Source: Bolinopsis microptera
Lineage: Eukaryota > Ctenophora > Tentaculata > Lobata > Bolinopsidae
Assembly: GCF_026151205.1 (NCBI RefSeq)
Contig: NC_087081.1
Span: 14,916,340 to 14,980,339 of the forward strand
DNA length: 64,000 bases
Direction of reading: 5' to 3'
The notes beneath the pieces were generated by a model. The model was not told the origin of the DNA. It did no database searches and saw only the letters and a program-made list of their open reading frames with translations. Position 1 is the stretch's first letter. The number at the start of each line of letters is the position of its first letter. Shown in pieces: positions 1 through 11,717 of this stretch. Position numbers and translations under genes: made by a program.

Positions 1-1042
1 TATCTCCTTGTGTCCTTGTCTCCTTGTCTCCTTGTCTCCTTGTCTCCTTGTGTCCTTGTGTCCTTGTGTCCTTGTCTCCTTGTGTCCTTGTCGCCTCGTG
101 TCCTTGTCTCCTTGTCTCCGTGTCTCCTTGTCTCATTGTGTCCGTGTGTCCTTGTGTCCTTGTGTCCTTGTGTCCTTGTGTCCTTGTAGTTGTATCCTTG
201 TGTCCTTGTGTCCTTGTCTCCTTGTGTCCTTGTCTCCTTGTCATTGTCCTTGTTTCATTGTCTTTGTCTCCTAGTCTCCTTGTCTCCTTGTCTCCTTGTC
301 TCCTTGTCTCCTTGTCTCCTTGTCTCCTTGTCTCCTTGTCTCCTTTTCCTTGTCTCCTTGTCCTTGTCTCCTTGTCCTTGTCCTTGTCCTAGTCTCATTG
401 TCCTTGTCTCCTTGTCCTTGTCTCCTTGTCCTTGTCTCTTTGTCTTTGTCTCCTTGTCCTTGTCTCCTTGTCCTTGTCTCCTTTTCCTTGTCTCCTTGTC
501 CTTGTCTCCTTGTCCTTGTCCTTGTCCTTGTCCTTGTCCTTGTCCTTGTCCTTGTCCTTGTCCTTTTCCTTGTCCTTGTCCTTGTCCTTGTCCTTGTCCT
601 TGTCCTTGTCCTTGTCCTTGTCCTTGTCTCCTTGTCCTTGTCTCCTTGTCCTTGTCTCGTTGTCCTTGTCTCGTTGTCCTTGTCTCGTTGTCCTTGTCTC
701 CTTGTCCTAGTCTCATTGTCCTTGTCTCCTTGTCCTTGTCTCCTTGTCCTTGTCTCTTTGACCTTGTCTCCTTGTCCTTGTCTCCTTGTCCTTGTCTCCT
801 TGTCCTTGTCCTTGTCCTTGTCCTTGTCCTTGTCCTTGTCCTTGTCCTTGTCCTTGTCCTTGTCCTTGTCCTTGTCCTTGTCCTTGTCCTTGTCCTTGTC
901 CTTGTCCTTGTCCTTGTCCTTGTCCTTGTCCTTGTCCTTGTCCTTGTCCTTGTCCTTGTCCTTGTCCTTGTCCTTGTCCTTGTCCTTGTCCTTGTCCTTG
1001 TCCTTGTCCTTGTCCTTGTCCTTGTCCTTGTCCTTGTCCTTC
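1..1042. repeat. CCTTGT hexamer / TCTCCTTG octamer array
   Basis: Nearly pure array of TCCTTG hexamers mixed with TCTCCTTG and TGTCCTTG octamers. The first ~350 bp are mainly octamers; the last ~240 bp (about 800-1040) are uniform hexamers. All frames stay open because the unit has no stop codon, so the long SLSLSPCPC-like and RTRTRT-like readings are artefacts. The array is cut by the window start. Confidence 0.95.
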
Positions 1043-1369
1043 TCCTTATTACCAACATCTTATCATCGTTGTTCAATTTTTGTGGTTGCAAACTTTCAGT
1101 TCTCTGGCAACAAGGATTAAGATAGATCGCTAAATGTTATGTCAATGTGTACAGTGTAACCATATATTTCCATATAACATATAGTGAAACAAATGTAATT
1201 AACTCAAGATTAAGAAGCGGTTGTAATTTATCAAAACGCAAATTATTAAAAATCAAAACGCAAATTATCGTCATGACGGCAAAAGATATATCTTTTATTT
1301 CCAATTTGCTGCGAAAATATTGGCAGATGTGCAAAAAATCCCAAGCTTCCCTAGAATTCATGTTTTACT
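1043..1369. other. AT-rich spacer, nothing recognised
   Basis: Short open stretches on both strands overlap each other and show no family resemblance or splice context. I see no gene, RNA or repeat here. Confidence 0.5.
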
Positions 1370-1560
1370 AGCCTGTCACGTGACCAAAACGGTTTTTTTT
1401 GCTTATAACTCTCCAGGGAAGCATTTTTACCCTACGTCATGGGGGGTGATTCGGAATTAGCGTCCAAAAATACATCGATTTAGATCAATTTCATACCCAA
1501 AGGGCCTTTTCACAAGAATTTTCTTAAAATTTGGGCGAGCGATTTAGTATGAGCGCGCCG
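1370..1560 (-). repeat. Dispersed repeat copy (partner at 37404-37713)
   Basis: The reverse complement matches 37404-37713 in the same order: a CCCAATTTTAAGAAAAT block, GGCC(C)TTTGGGT, TGAAATTGAT, GACGTAGGGTA(T)AAAAATGCT, GAGAGTTAT, and CCGTTTTGGTCACGTGAC followed by AGTAAAACATG. The copies differ by point changes and by extra sequence in the partner before the CACGTG block. No coding potential is seen. Confidence 0.7.
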
Positions 1561-1600
1561 AGCTATGTCATTTATAATTATAATACCTCATAATCGCTTA

Positions 1601-2932
1601 TAGTCCAGTCATTTATGGAAATGAACCTGCAAATTTTCAGATACTCACGAAACTTTGCACAGACCTTCCCAAAGGTATGAATAAACGATTTTCGGTTGGA
1701 GACATTTTTTTACCATGGGGAAAACCCAGGAGGGCCACGCACATATTGACCCAATAATGTAACCGACCCTTTGCTTCTGAAGGTCGTAGAGACTTCAAAA
1801 TAGGCTTAAACGAAGCCGCATATGCATGTTTATATAGAAGTTATTGATCAACACATGGCCTAAAATCCTTAATTTTCGAGAAATTCGCCAAAAACCATTT
1901 TGGGCGAGGCGCTGAGCCAATTTGCTAACTTTTGATATAATCGTGATAGAGTCTTCGGACAAAGTGCAAAAGAACTGCAATTGGCATATTTATAGATGAC
2001 TTATGAGGAAACATGTGCCTTAAAGTGCTTACTTTTTCAGTTATTGGCGAAAAACTGATTTTCGGTTCCAGAAATCATGCAAAAATATGAGTATCTGGTA
2101 AATTGGGCTATGAAGGCCCTAGAGATTTTTGAATGAGTGCAAATTGTGCAGAATGGCCATGTTTATGTGCAACTTATGAAGCAATATGTACCCTAAAATG
2201 CTCACTGTCCGAGTTATTTGGGGGAAAACCAGAGAAAATTTTCACGAAATAGAGCAAAATTGGTTATATCAGCCATTTTTGCCTCCCGTTCTATGTTAAT
2301 AACTCGAACAGTGAGCATTTTAGGGTACATATTGCTTCATAAGTTGCACATAAACATGGCCATTCTGCACAATTTGCACCCATTCAAAAATCTCTAGGGC
2401 CTTCATACATCATAGCCCAATTTACCAGATACCCATATTTTTGCATGATTTCTGGAACCGAAAATCAGTTTCCGCCAATAACTGAAAAAGTAAGCACTTT
2501 AAGGCACATGTTTCTTCATAAGTCATATATAAATATGCCAATTGCGGTTCTTTTGCACTCTATCCGAAGACTCTATCACGATCATATCAAAAGTTAGTAA
2601 AATGGGCTCAGCGCCACGCCCAAAATGGTTTTTGGCGAATTTCTCGAAAATTAAGGATTTTAGGCCATGTGTTGATCAATAACTTCCATATAAACATGCA
2701 TATGCGGCTTCGTTTAAGCCTATTTTGAAGTCTCTACGACTTTCAGAAGCAAAGGGTCAGTTACATTATTGGATCAATATGGGCGTGGCCCTCCTGGGTT
2801 TTCCCCATGGTAAAAAAATGTCTCCAACCGAAAATCGTTTATTCATACCTTTTGGAAGGTCTGTGCAAAGTTTCGTGAGTATCTGAAAATTTGCAGGTTC
2901 ATTTCCATAAATGTCCATTAATAACTGGACTA
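1601..2932. mobile_element. 1.3 kb foldback (long inverted repeat) element
   Basis: Two arms of ~630 bp (about 1601-2226 and 2291-2932) are reverse complements with scattered mismatches, joined by a ~65 bp loop. Outer ends read TAGTCCAG and CTGGACTA, which fits TA-flanked insertion with GTCCAG ends. The right arm carries a ~10-bp indel near its outer end. Shared arm blocks include AAACCCAGGAGGGCCACGC and ATGGCCATTCTGCACAATTT. No transposase is encoded; open stretches in the arms are incidental. It is a non-autonomous foldback or MITE-like insertion of unassigned superfamily. AAGCG-type motifs on both sides (1591-1600 and from 2960) suggest insertion into that motif field. Confidence 0.85.
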
Positions 2933-2959
2933 TTATTATAATATCGCGTAATTTTGTTG

Positions 2960-3600
2960 TTAATTGTGTCCTCGTTCCAAATACGTAAAAAATTAAGCGC
3001 TCATAATCGTTTATAATCGCTTATAGACAGCAAATAAATAAGCGCTTATAAACGCTTTTCAGTAGGAAAATTTCAAGAAAAGCGGTTATAAGCGCTGATC
3101 ATAGTGAAAATATCGCTTTTTAGCAGATTTCAAAAAATCGCTTATTGTCGCTTATAATCGTTTTATAATCGATTTAAACCGCTTATTAACTTAAAATAAA
3201 AAAGCGTTTTTTTAACGATTAGTAGGCGCTTTTTAATTTGGAACTTTCCCTAGTGAATATAATCGCTTATAGTCGATTAAAAGCGTTTTAAAAACGGTCC
3301 AAAAAACGGTTTATAAGCGTTTTTTTGAAAAGCGCTTACGGAGCGATAATATTCGACAACCCTAAAATAAAAGCGTTTTTTTATCACTAATAATTTTAAT
3401 TCGCGATTTATTATCGCTTTTAAAGCGCTAATAATCGCTTTTGCAAAAATATTTTATGAAAAAAGCGATTATAATCGTTTTTAATCGTTTATCAACGGGA
3501 CCGTTTATAATCGCTTTATAATCGCCAAATAACGGTGGGTTTTATCAATAAGCGCTTTTTTAGCGTAAAAAAAGCGGTTATTACCGCTGATCACAAAAAA
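2960..3600. repeat. Field of degenerate AAGCG/TTATAATCGCTT motifs
   Basis: About 640 bp in which almost every 10-15 bp contains a version of TTATAATCGCTT, AAGCGCTTAT or AAAGCGTTTTT on one strand or the other. The motif is close to self-complementary, so the whole stretch can form many alternative hairpins. It is not a regular tandem array: spacing and orientation vary. Nothing coding is seen. Confidence 0.75.
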
Positions 3601-3630
3601 TTAGTTATGGAAACTTGCCGGATTATTATG

Positions 3631-3669
3631 AAAATAACCCCGACGTGCTTTAGCACGAGGGGTTATTTT
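3631..3669. repeat. 39-nt near-perfect palindrome
   Basis: AAAATAACCCC, then a CGTGCTTTAGCACG core, then GGGGTTATTTT. Arms pair almost completely around a short loop. It lies 30 bp before the left end of the 3700-4455 element. It could be an element end or a cruciform-prone site. Confidence 0.8.
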
Positions 3670-3699
3670 AATATAACTTAAGCGTGCCGGTGTTATGTG

Positions 3700-4455
3700 T
3701 TATAAACCCCTCCGGGTTAGTGCTAGGACCGACAAATTTGACATTTTACTCTTAAATATAGCTATATGAGATCATTAAGGAAAATATGAAATGGAATTCG
3801 GGACTACCAAATAAATACAACTAAGGTACTATGACTTTTGAAATTGGCGTTATATCTAAACATTATTCCTCAGTCAGAACGTTGAATGAATATGAATATC
3901 GATAAGGGGCGTCGAGTTAAGCCTGGCAAGCGATAAAAGCTAATAATGATATCGTGTCATGAAGTTTATCAAAGTAGACGACTATAATACATGGCTTATA
4001 TCAAACACGACAAAATTAACCGAACCGGACAAAATCAAATGTAACCGTCGAGACAAGTTTTGGAACTGGTCCAATTAATGTAAGAGTTTAAGTAATGTAA
4101 GCAGTGTGCTGGAGTTTTGCCAGCGCCTGCAATTAGACCGATACGTAGATCGAGTGTATTTATAGTTCTTACGTTAAGCCATAGGTCACGTGACATTTTT
4201 TACCCATGCGCGTCGTAGTAGTTAGTCACGTGATACACGTCATCAAAACACGTGACAGTACGCGGTTGAAATTCTCATGGAATGTCAAAACAAAACAAAT
4301 CTTGTTGAGCCAAATTAGCGGGGCGGGATTATAAAAGCTGTGCCGGGGTTATTTATTCAGCGGGAAAAACTAACAGCGGGAGCCGGGATTATCAGAATCT
4401 ATTTAGCGGGAGCCGGGATTATCAGAATCTTATTCTATCCCGGAGGGGTTTATAA
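3700..4455. mobile_element. 0.75 kb element with TTATAAACCCCTCCGGG ends
   Basis: The left end reads TTATAAACCCCTCCGGGTTA and the right end is its near-exact reverse complement (TATCCCGGAGGGGTTTATAA). Inside are several CACGTG sites (about 4190-4255) and a direct repeat of an AGCGGGAGCCGGGATTATCA-type unit near 4375-4430. There is no transposase ORF, so it is non-autonomous. A lone diverged copy of the end (TTATAAGCACCTCCGGGTTA) occurs at about 4959-4978. TTATAA outside the GC-rich part may be the duplicated target, but no empty site is available. Confidence 0.6.
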
Positions 4456-5437
4456 TAATATTATGATCATATTATATAATTACTAGAAAACCCGTGGTCA
4501 CAGGGAAGTGCGCTAATAGTATTTTTTGTTAGTAAGTTTAAATCGCGTAAAAAAATATCGTACACAACCGTTCAAGATACAGCCGATTAAAATGTTGCTC
4601 GCACTGAACACAACGTAATTACCACAAAACCGATCAAAATGTCGTAACAACTATTATTGCACGTGCACGTGCGTGTAACAATCCTCGTTACTATGGTTAC
4701 TACGCAACTTCCTATTTCTCGTCTGATTTGCACGTGGGCGGTCGAACATACATACAAAGGGAATTCTCTGAATTATAGTAGAGATTACTATGATGATTAG
4801 CGTGAATTATCAAAAGTATCACTTTTCACAGCATGTCATATAATAGCCTACTCACGACTATGATTCTCACAAGGGCTGCAAACTTATTTGAGTATGAGTT
4901 CTATTATATAATATATATGTATTGTAATACTATGAGATTTTAACGTGGGGTGATTAAGTTATAAGCACCTCCGGGTTAGAATAATAAGGAAGGTTTGTGA
5001 AGATGAAAATATAGTTCTTGGAGAAGTACGAAAAAATCGGCACGAAAAATCGGTCACGAATAAGAGATAACGATATTAGTTAGTTCTAGTTATGACGGTG
5101 TTTAGCAGATGAGTCGGACTACCCAGTGATCCTATCACGTGACAGCTAATCAGCCAATCAGGCTTGAGTGGACACGTGGGCGCGGCTCTTGCCCTCTCCT
5201 TGGTTTAGAGCGAGCAGACGGGTATCGTATGTTTACTTTCCTTATCTGTAATTTGACCCTCTGTTCACATTTTTATCCCTACCACAGCTTTGCTCGGCAA
5301 TTTCAAGGTGCTCATATTATCTCCTCACGTGACAAGATACGCGAGATTCGTTCCATCTCGATGTATCATTACCGTTATCTTTATTTCATCATGGCAGTGC
5401 TTATTATATGATAAATAAAGATAACGGCGTCATAGCT
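4456..5437. other. Gene-free spacer with CACGTG sites and a 15-bp hairpin
   Basis: Contains the lone element end near 4965, several CACGTG sites, and an inverted repeat CCGTTATCTTTATTT (5372-5386) / AAATAAAGATAACGG (5413-5427) with a ~26-nt loop. An open stretch at 5139-5411 has no recognisable domain and overlaps the hairpin; I do not call it a gene. Confidence 0.5.
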
Positions 5438-5484
5438 CCCCCCCCTCTCCCCCCCCCCCCCTCTCCCCCCCCCCCCTCTCCCCC
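5438..5484. repeat. Poly-C tract with CTCTC interruptions
   Basis: Three runs of 7-14 C separated by TCT, with period about 16. It is a slippage-prone homopolymer tract. Confidence 0.9.
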
Positions 5485-6045
5485 ATGTAGCTCCTTTAAA
5501 TCCGACTTTAGGTAGTTTGCTACATTACACGATTACAATTGTACACCTAGTACACAAGTAATATATAATATAATATCTACACTTTATTAATATTCAGTTA
5601 GTACTCTTTGTGGGGTAAATATCACTAATTGAACTGTTACACCAATTAAATAACACGACAAGTTATCCACACATCAGATCTCAGCTCAGGGACTCAGCTA
5701 CCAATCAGATCGGCAGAGTGTTAGCAATACAAGGTGCTCGGAACATTTTATTGTCATATTTTTCCTCGTAACGGGCGTTGTAATTAGGACAGCTGAAATA
5801 TAGCTGTAACTTGTGGGCCTCCCTGTAGGCTGATCCTCATTAGAGAACACCTTGGATTATTAGCTCAGTGGGAGATTTTACACGCTAAACAGTAAAAAGA
5901 CAAGCTGCTGGTTACTATGGTTACTGCATGTGGGCGCGGCTCAGCGGCTGCTGGTTTAACTGGTACAGCTGTGTTATGTGAGGAAATTAGAGTTACAACT
6001 ACAAGTCTAGTATGATAGTATGATGAATCTATAATATATATTATA
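5485..6045. other. Gene-free spacer
   Basis: AT-rich with no recognisable gene or RNA. It contains GGTTACTATGGTTACTGC near 5910, a double GTTAC motif of the kind seen elsewhere in the first 20 kb. Confidence 0.4.
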
Positions 6046-6276
6046 TTACCTATGTTACCTGTGTTACCTGTGTTACCTATGTTACCTATGTTACCTGTGT
6101 TACCTATGTTACCTATGAGTATTGCTGAAAGCACAGTGTAAGGCCTACACGGACCGCCTCTAACTAGCCAATCCCTGTTTACATGCCGTGTAGCAGGGGA
6201 CTAGAAAGAGCTAAACTAGTAAACTATGTTACCTGTGTTACCTATGTTACCTATGTTACCTATGTTACCTGTGTTA
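6046..6276. repeat. Two short outlier arrays of the 9-bp TATGTTACC repeat
   Basis: About eight units at 6046-6116 and six at 6226-6276 of the same 9-mer that forms the main array at 6437-7311, separated by unique sequence. They look like islands of one family. Confidence 0.9.
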
Positions 6277-6436
6277 CCTATTAGTGCTTTTCATTCAAAG
6301 AAGTAAAACCGAATCTTTTATGTCATGTTTCCAGGGTTTGGACTGGAATTGCCAGCTTAAAGAACTTCCATCGCATTACATTACATAATTTTCTCAATAA
6401 ATGTAATAGATTTGTAGTGTTGTAATTAGTTTAAAA

Positions 6437-7311
6437 TATGTTACCTATGTTACCTATGTTACCTGTGTTACCTATGTTACCTATGTTACCTGTGTTACCT
6501 GTGTTACCTATGTTACCTATGTTACCTATGTTACCTATGTTACCTGTGTTACCTATGTTACCTGTGTTACCTGTGTTACCTATGTTACCTGTGTTACCTA
6601 TGTTACCTGTGTTACCTATGTTACCTGTGTTACCTATGTTACCTGTGTTACCTATGTTACCTATGTTACCTGTGTTACCTATGTTACCTATGTTACCTAT
6701 GTTACCTATGTTACCTGTGTTACCTATGTTACCTGTGTTACCTATGTTACCTATGTTACCTATGTTACCTGTGTTACCTATGTTACCTACGTTACCTATG
6801 TTACCTATGTTACCTATGTTACCTATGTTACCTGTGTTACCTATGTTACCTGTGTTACCTGTGTTACCTATGTTACCTGTGTTACCTATGTTACCTGTGT
6901 TACCTGTGTTACCTATGTTACCTGTGTTACCTATGTTACCTATGTTACCTGTGTTACCTATGTTACCTGTGTTACCTATGTTACCTGTGTTACCTATGTT
7001 ACCTATGTTACCTATGTTACCTATGTTACCTATGTTACCTATGTTACCTATGTTACCTGTGTTACCTATGTTACCTATGTTACCTGTGTTACCTATGTTA
7101 CCTATGTTACCTGTGTTACCTATGTTACCTATGTTACCTGTGTTACCTATGTTACCTATGTTACCTATGTTACCTATGTTACCTATGTTACCTATGTTAC
7201 CTGTGTTACCTATGTTACCTATGTTACCTATGTTACCTATGTTACCTGTGTTACCTATGTTACCTATGTTACCTGTGTTACCTATGTTACCTATGTTACC
7301 TGTGTTACATA
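6437..7311. repeat. 9-bp satellite, (TATGTTACC/TGTGTTACC)n, about 97 units
   Basis: Strict 9-bp periodicity. The units differ almost only by A or G at one position (TATGTTACC versus TGTGTTACC), with one TACGTTACC. Because 9 is divisible by 3, both strands stay open for ~300 codons (Met/Val-Leu-Pro on +, Gly-Asn-Ile/Thr on -). The absence of any other sequence and the matching length on both strands argue for a satellite and not a protein. The order of A/G variants has internal repeats (see findings). Confidence 0.95.
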
Positions 7312-8474
7312 TATTACCTAAATATAATGTGATGGAAGAGATACATATATTATATCTATAATACAAATTATATCTAGCTCTCGGCTTGCCGATTGAACAC
7401 TGTCAGCAGACGACGCCACCCACAATTATATCTATAACATATATATATGATACTACCTATGTTACCAATGTGCTGGGAGTATGGTGATATATAATATAGT
7501 ATTCTGATGATATTATATTGATCCTCCAATATGTCAACTAATGGACCCTGGCTGATCTGATCTAACTAATATAATATCAAGAAGGGATATCTCACTTTCC
7601 TTCAGTTGAGAACTTGACAGTTGTTAAATGTTAATTAACTGCAGTGTAGTAAATGAGCTGTAAGTAAGTAGAGATGCTGACAATTTTGTCAGCATGAATA
7701 AGAAGTTGTTACTTTGAAACGTCGTTTATCCTAACAGTGCAGTATCATTTGTCGCAAGAAATCAGAATAATCAGAAACTATTTGGAACTCCCAAAAACTG
7801 TCTATAGTAAACAAAAGATACAAAAGGGCCGGAGAAATATGCACAAACGAATGTTCTGATACATTTTAATAATTAGTTTTGATAATTACTAATTAAATTC
7901 ACAAAGAGGTAAGTTTTACCTAATGATAATCTTGAAGTTATTAAGGGGGAGATTTGTTAATTTAAGTTTGAATTTAAGTTTAAATTTGGCCCTGATCCAA
8001 GAAACCCAAATGAAGACTTTCATTTCAATACTTCACTACTTCAATAGTCACTGAATGAAGCACTTTAAATGTGTATTTGTATGCTGAGCGTTTCAGTGTA
8101 ACCTACTATACGCTTACTGAACTAACTAACAATGTCGCAAATAGTTAACTTTTAAAACACACACTAAACCTGGCTGCTCCTACTACTGCTGTTGTTATGT
8201 GTATTAACTGCTGTTTAATAACACTCTTACAATAGAACTGCAGCTTAGTTTTATACTTTATAGTTTATACTGCAAGTTTTATAATATAATGTAATATAAT
8301 ATAATATATAACACTATATATTATATATTATATATTATAGTATAATAATTGAGGGAGAAATAATAATATCATTACTACGTTTTTATTTTTAGTTCGGTAT
8401 GTAAACTACTCAATTCTCTGATTCTGAAGTATACTGTTAAAAAAGCTTCGAACACTTAGCCTGAGTAGTATAGC
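7312..8474. other. Gene-free AT-rich spacer
   Basis: No gene seen. It contains a 9-bp stem hairpin ATGCTGACA/TGTCAGCAT (7674-7695) and a TATA-rich block near 8280-8345. Confidence 0.5.
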
Positions 8475-8589
8475 TTACATTACATTACATTACATTACAC
8501 TACACTACACTACACTACATTACATTACATTACATTACATTACATTACATTACATTACATTACATTACATTACATCACATCACATCACA
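8475..8589. repeat. (TACAT/TACAC)n pentamer array
   Basis: About 23 copies of ACATT, with a block of ACACT near 8500-8520 and ACATC at the right end. It is a simple pentamer microsatellite. Confidence 0.95.
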
Positions 8590-9838
8590 CCGGAAATTTA
8601 ATCAATTATATCAATGACTTTAAAGCTTCATAATTAATCATAGTTGCCGGCAGATTAAATTACTAAAACATTCGCTAGATAAAAAGATAATCATAATAAT
8701 TAGAATTAGATGCGAAGGTATATTATCAACATAACATAAGCGTGATCAATTAGAAAGCCCCTCAGTGATTACGAAATGTAGAAGTAGTAGTATTTACTAT
8801 TTACCATAATAAAACTGATCTCTAGTGTACATAAGGGACTTGTAAACTAAAGATCAGATCTTATAACTTGTGTTGTCATGGTAACTCCAGACTTGTAGAC
8901 CCGATCCTTCTAATGCTTTGTTTAAGTCTCACCACTGAGGCGTGGGGCAATTGTTAGCAGTATATTGTTTGCAGTATATACCAATACCACCCAGTTGTAA
9001 AGAAACCAGTGCTATGGGAACCAATGCCCGGGCTACAGCACCACACGTGTCAATAAAACGTGTCAATAAGAAGTGAGAAGTGAGAACCACGTGACACTCC
9101 ACGTGAGAGTTACCATGACAACACGAGCAAGGCACAGGTCACGTGACTCTGTCTTGCTCGTCACGTGACTTTTATACAATAATTAAAAACGCAGGATACT
9201 GACGAACAGGGGGGGGATATACAAACAAACGTGTGTTTTATCAAAAAACACATGGTTTTTATTATAGAAATACTTTTTACTGTCTCATTAATTCATCTAT
9301 TATTATTGGTGTGTTATAATCAATCAAATTAACTTTCACGGAAATGAATCTCAGGATAATCTCGAATACTTTGCAATTATATAAATTATTTTAAATTGTA
9401 CATCTAATACACTCAAGAATAACAATATAAGCTGATTAGTGATTACGTGATGTATAAGTTTTATTGTGAAAATATTTTTGTTTCTTTGGAAGTTCACGAA
9501 AAAAACACACAGTCATAATATTAAGTATCTAATTATATAAACTAAACTTGTTGTACTTAGCTAAATGAAGGAAGCACTTCACTTTAGTAACAGAGTGTAG
9601 ACTTAGTTGCAGGGAGGAATATATTAGTTGGTCCTAAGAAGACATGTCTCAATTTTAACCTCCCCAGCTACAAGTAAAAGCGCTATTATACTGTTACTAA
9701 TAAGTAACATACTGTTACTAAGCGCTATAGTACAGAAGCATACGTGCGTTATCGTAAGTAAATCAACTGTTTGACGAATTGTAACGAAATTATGTCCTGT
9801 TTGAGCTGGTTATTCTTGTTATACTGCATTTAGTCATG
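8590..9838. other. Gene-free spacer with clustered CACGTG
   Basis: No gene recognised. Between about 9040 and 9170 there are five CACGTG sites, several in the extended palindrome GTCACGTGAC, plus a GTTACCATGACAAC X-box-like site near 9110. Near 9670-9735 a short set of direct and inverted CTGTTACTA copies flanks two AGCGCTAT boxes. Confidence 0.5.
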
Positions 9839-9953
9839 TTATACTGGTTACTACTGGTTACTACTGGTTACTACTGGTTGCTACCGGTTTAGTCATGTTA
9901 TACTGGTTACTACTGGTTACTACTGGTTACTACTGGTTACTACTGGTTTAGTC
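9839..9953. repeat. (CTACTGGTTA)n decamer array
   Basis: Two runs of four to five TACTGGTTAC units, each ending in TTTAGTCATGTTATA or a close version, so the higher unit is about 60 bp. Confidence 0.9.
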
Positions 9954-10385
9954 ATGTTGTAAAGGAAGGTACATTGTTGCAGTACCAGCTCTGTAGCTCA
10001 CTTCTTTACCACTATGTTACCCACTACTTGGTACGTGGTGTTGGTTTGTGGGCTCTCTAAACCTACAGACAATGCTGACAGAGTACACTCTAACTCTCTA
10101 AACCTACACTCTACATACGGCTCGGCTGCACAGTGCACATAGTTACTATGCCATTACTTGTTATGTAAACTAACTGTGATGTGACGAAGTAATTGCAGCA
10201 CTGTAATAATGATACATATAATATAATATAACATTACCTTGTCATACTACAATATTGTTCAGTTCTTACACTTTCTAATACACCACAAACACCTTATATA
10301 CTACCCCTTCAGCACACTTTATATTTGTATGAAGCTCCAACCCTTACTATAGTCCTATATATTGTTGTAGTTCAAAGGAAGGCAG
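9954..10385. other. Gene-free spacer
   Basis: Nothing recognised; AT-rich with scattered CTCTAAACCTACA copies. Confidence 0.4.
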
Positions 10386-11136
10386 TGCTATGATAGGTGC
10401 TACTACTACAGTGCTATTAGTGCTATGATAGGTGCTACTACTACAGTGCTATTAGTATTTAGTGCTATGATAGGTGCTACTACTACAGTGCTATTAGTGC
10501 TATGATAGCTGCTACTACTACAGTGCTATTAGTGCTATGATAGGTGCTGCTACTACAGTGCTATTCGTGCTATGATAGGTGCTACTACTACAGTGCTATT
10601 AGTGCTATGATAGGTGCTACTACTACAGTGCTATTAGTGCTATGATAGGTGCTACTACTACAGTGCTATTAGTGCTATGATAGGTGCTACTACTACAGTG
10701 CTATTAGTATTTAGTGCTATGATAGGTGCTACTACTACAGTGCTATAAGTGCTATGATAGGTGCTACTACTACAGTGCTATTAGTGCTATGATAGGTGCT
10801 GCTACTACAGTGCTATTCGTGCTATGAGAGGTGCTACTACTACAGTGCTATAAGTGCTACGAGAGGTGCTACTACTACAGTGCTATTAGTGCTATGATAG
10901 GTGCTACTACTACAGTGCTATTAGTGCTATGAGAGGTGCTACTACTACAGTGCTATTAGTGCTATGATAGGTGCTGCTACTACAGTGCTATTCGTGCTAT
11001 GAGAGGTGCTACTACTACAGTGCTATAAGTGCTATGAGAGGTGCTACTACTACAGTGCTATAAGTGCTATGATAGGTGCTACTACTACAGTGCTATTAGT
11101 GCTATGATAGGTGCTACTACTACAGTGCTATTAGTG
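10386..11136. repeat. 35-bp minisatellite, about 21 units
   Basis: The unit is AGTGCTATGATAGGTGCTAC plus TACTACAGTGCTATT. Variants (TATTT inserts near 10450 and 10709; a GCTGCTACTACAGTGCTATTC form at about 10547, 10799 and 10972) recur at spacings of ~175-260 bp, pointing to segmental duplication inside the array. 35 is not divisible by 3 and frames are broken, so no coding is inferred. Confidence 0.95.
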
Positions 11137-11507
11137 AGTAAAGCTGGCACACAGGTAAATACGTGCACATATGTTCACTACTACACTAGCTATGTTACAC
11201 GTGTTTACAATAACCAGATCCAGCGAGCACCGTACCAGCGAACACGTGCCTTTATATTAAAAATATATATTATATATATTATATAACACTTTATATATTA
11301 TATCATATTATATTATTATAACAATATTATATAGATGTGGATACTGGCGGGGAAGTGATACTTGTTTGTTTTATTATATTATATTGTAAGCTTGACTCTA
11401 TACTATCCAGTATCCCTCCTTACCTTCCTACCTTACTTACATGACACGTAACACATGGAAGTAGAGGTTCACTACAGGGATATCATTTACAGTGGAGCTG
11501 GGAGAGT
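11137..11507. other. Gene-free AT-rich spacer
   Basis: Contains TATATA-rich sequence (about 11258-11330) and one CACGTG-like site. No gene seen. Confidence 0.4.
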
Positions 11508-11717
11508 TTACTTACAGGGGGACTTACAGGGGGACTTACAGGGGGACTTACAGGGGGACTTACAGGGGGACTTACAGGGGGACTTACAGGGGGACTTACA
11601 GGGGGACTTACAGGGGGACTTACAGGGGGACTTACAGGGGGACTTACAGGGGGACTTACAGGGGGACTTACAGGGGGACTTACAGGGGGACTTACAGGGG
11701 GACTTACAGGGGGACTT
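11508..11717. repeat. 12-bp array (GGGGGACTTACA)n, about 17 units
   Basis: Essentially perfect 12-mers. Each unit carries five G in a row, so the + strand has many G-quadruplex-capable runs. All frames are open owing to the unit length; no gene is inferred. Confidence 0.95.

Noticed and set aside
190-1125. Long SLSPCPC/LVLVLV-like and RTRTRT-like open frames
   Set aside because: They are readings of a 6/8-bp simple repeat without stop codons; every frame is open, and there is no other sequence.
6431-7366. ~310-codon silk-like Gly-Asn-Ile/Thr protein (minus) and Met/Val-Leu-Pro protein (plus)
   Set aside because: Both arise from one 9-bp unit; open on both strands for the same span, with no splice, domain or flanking gene.
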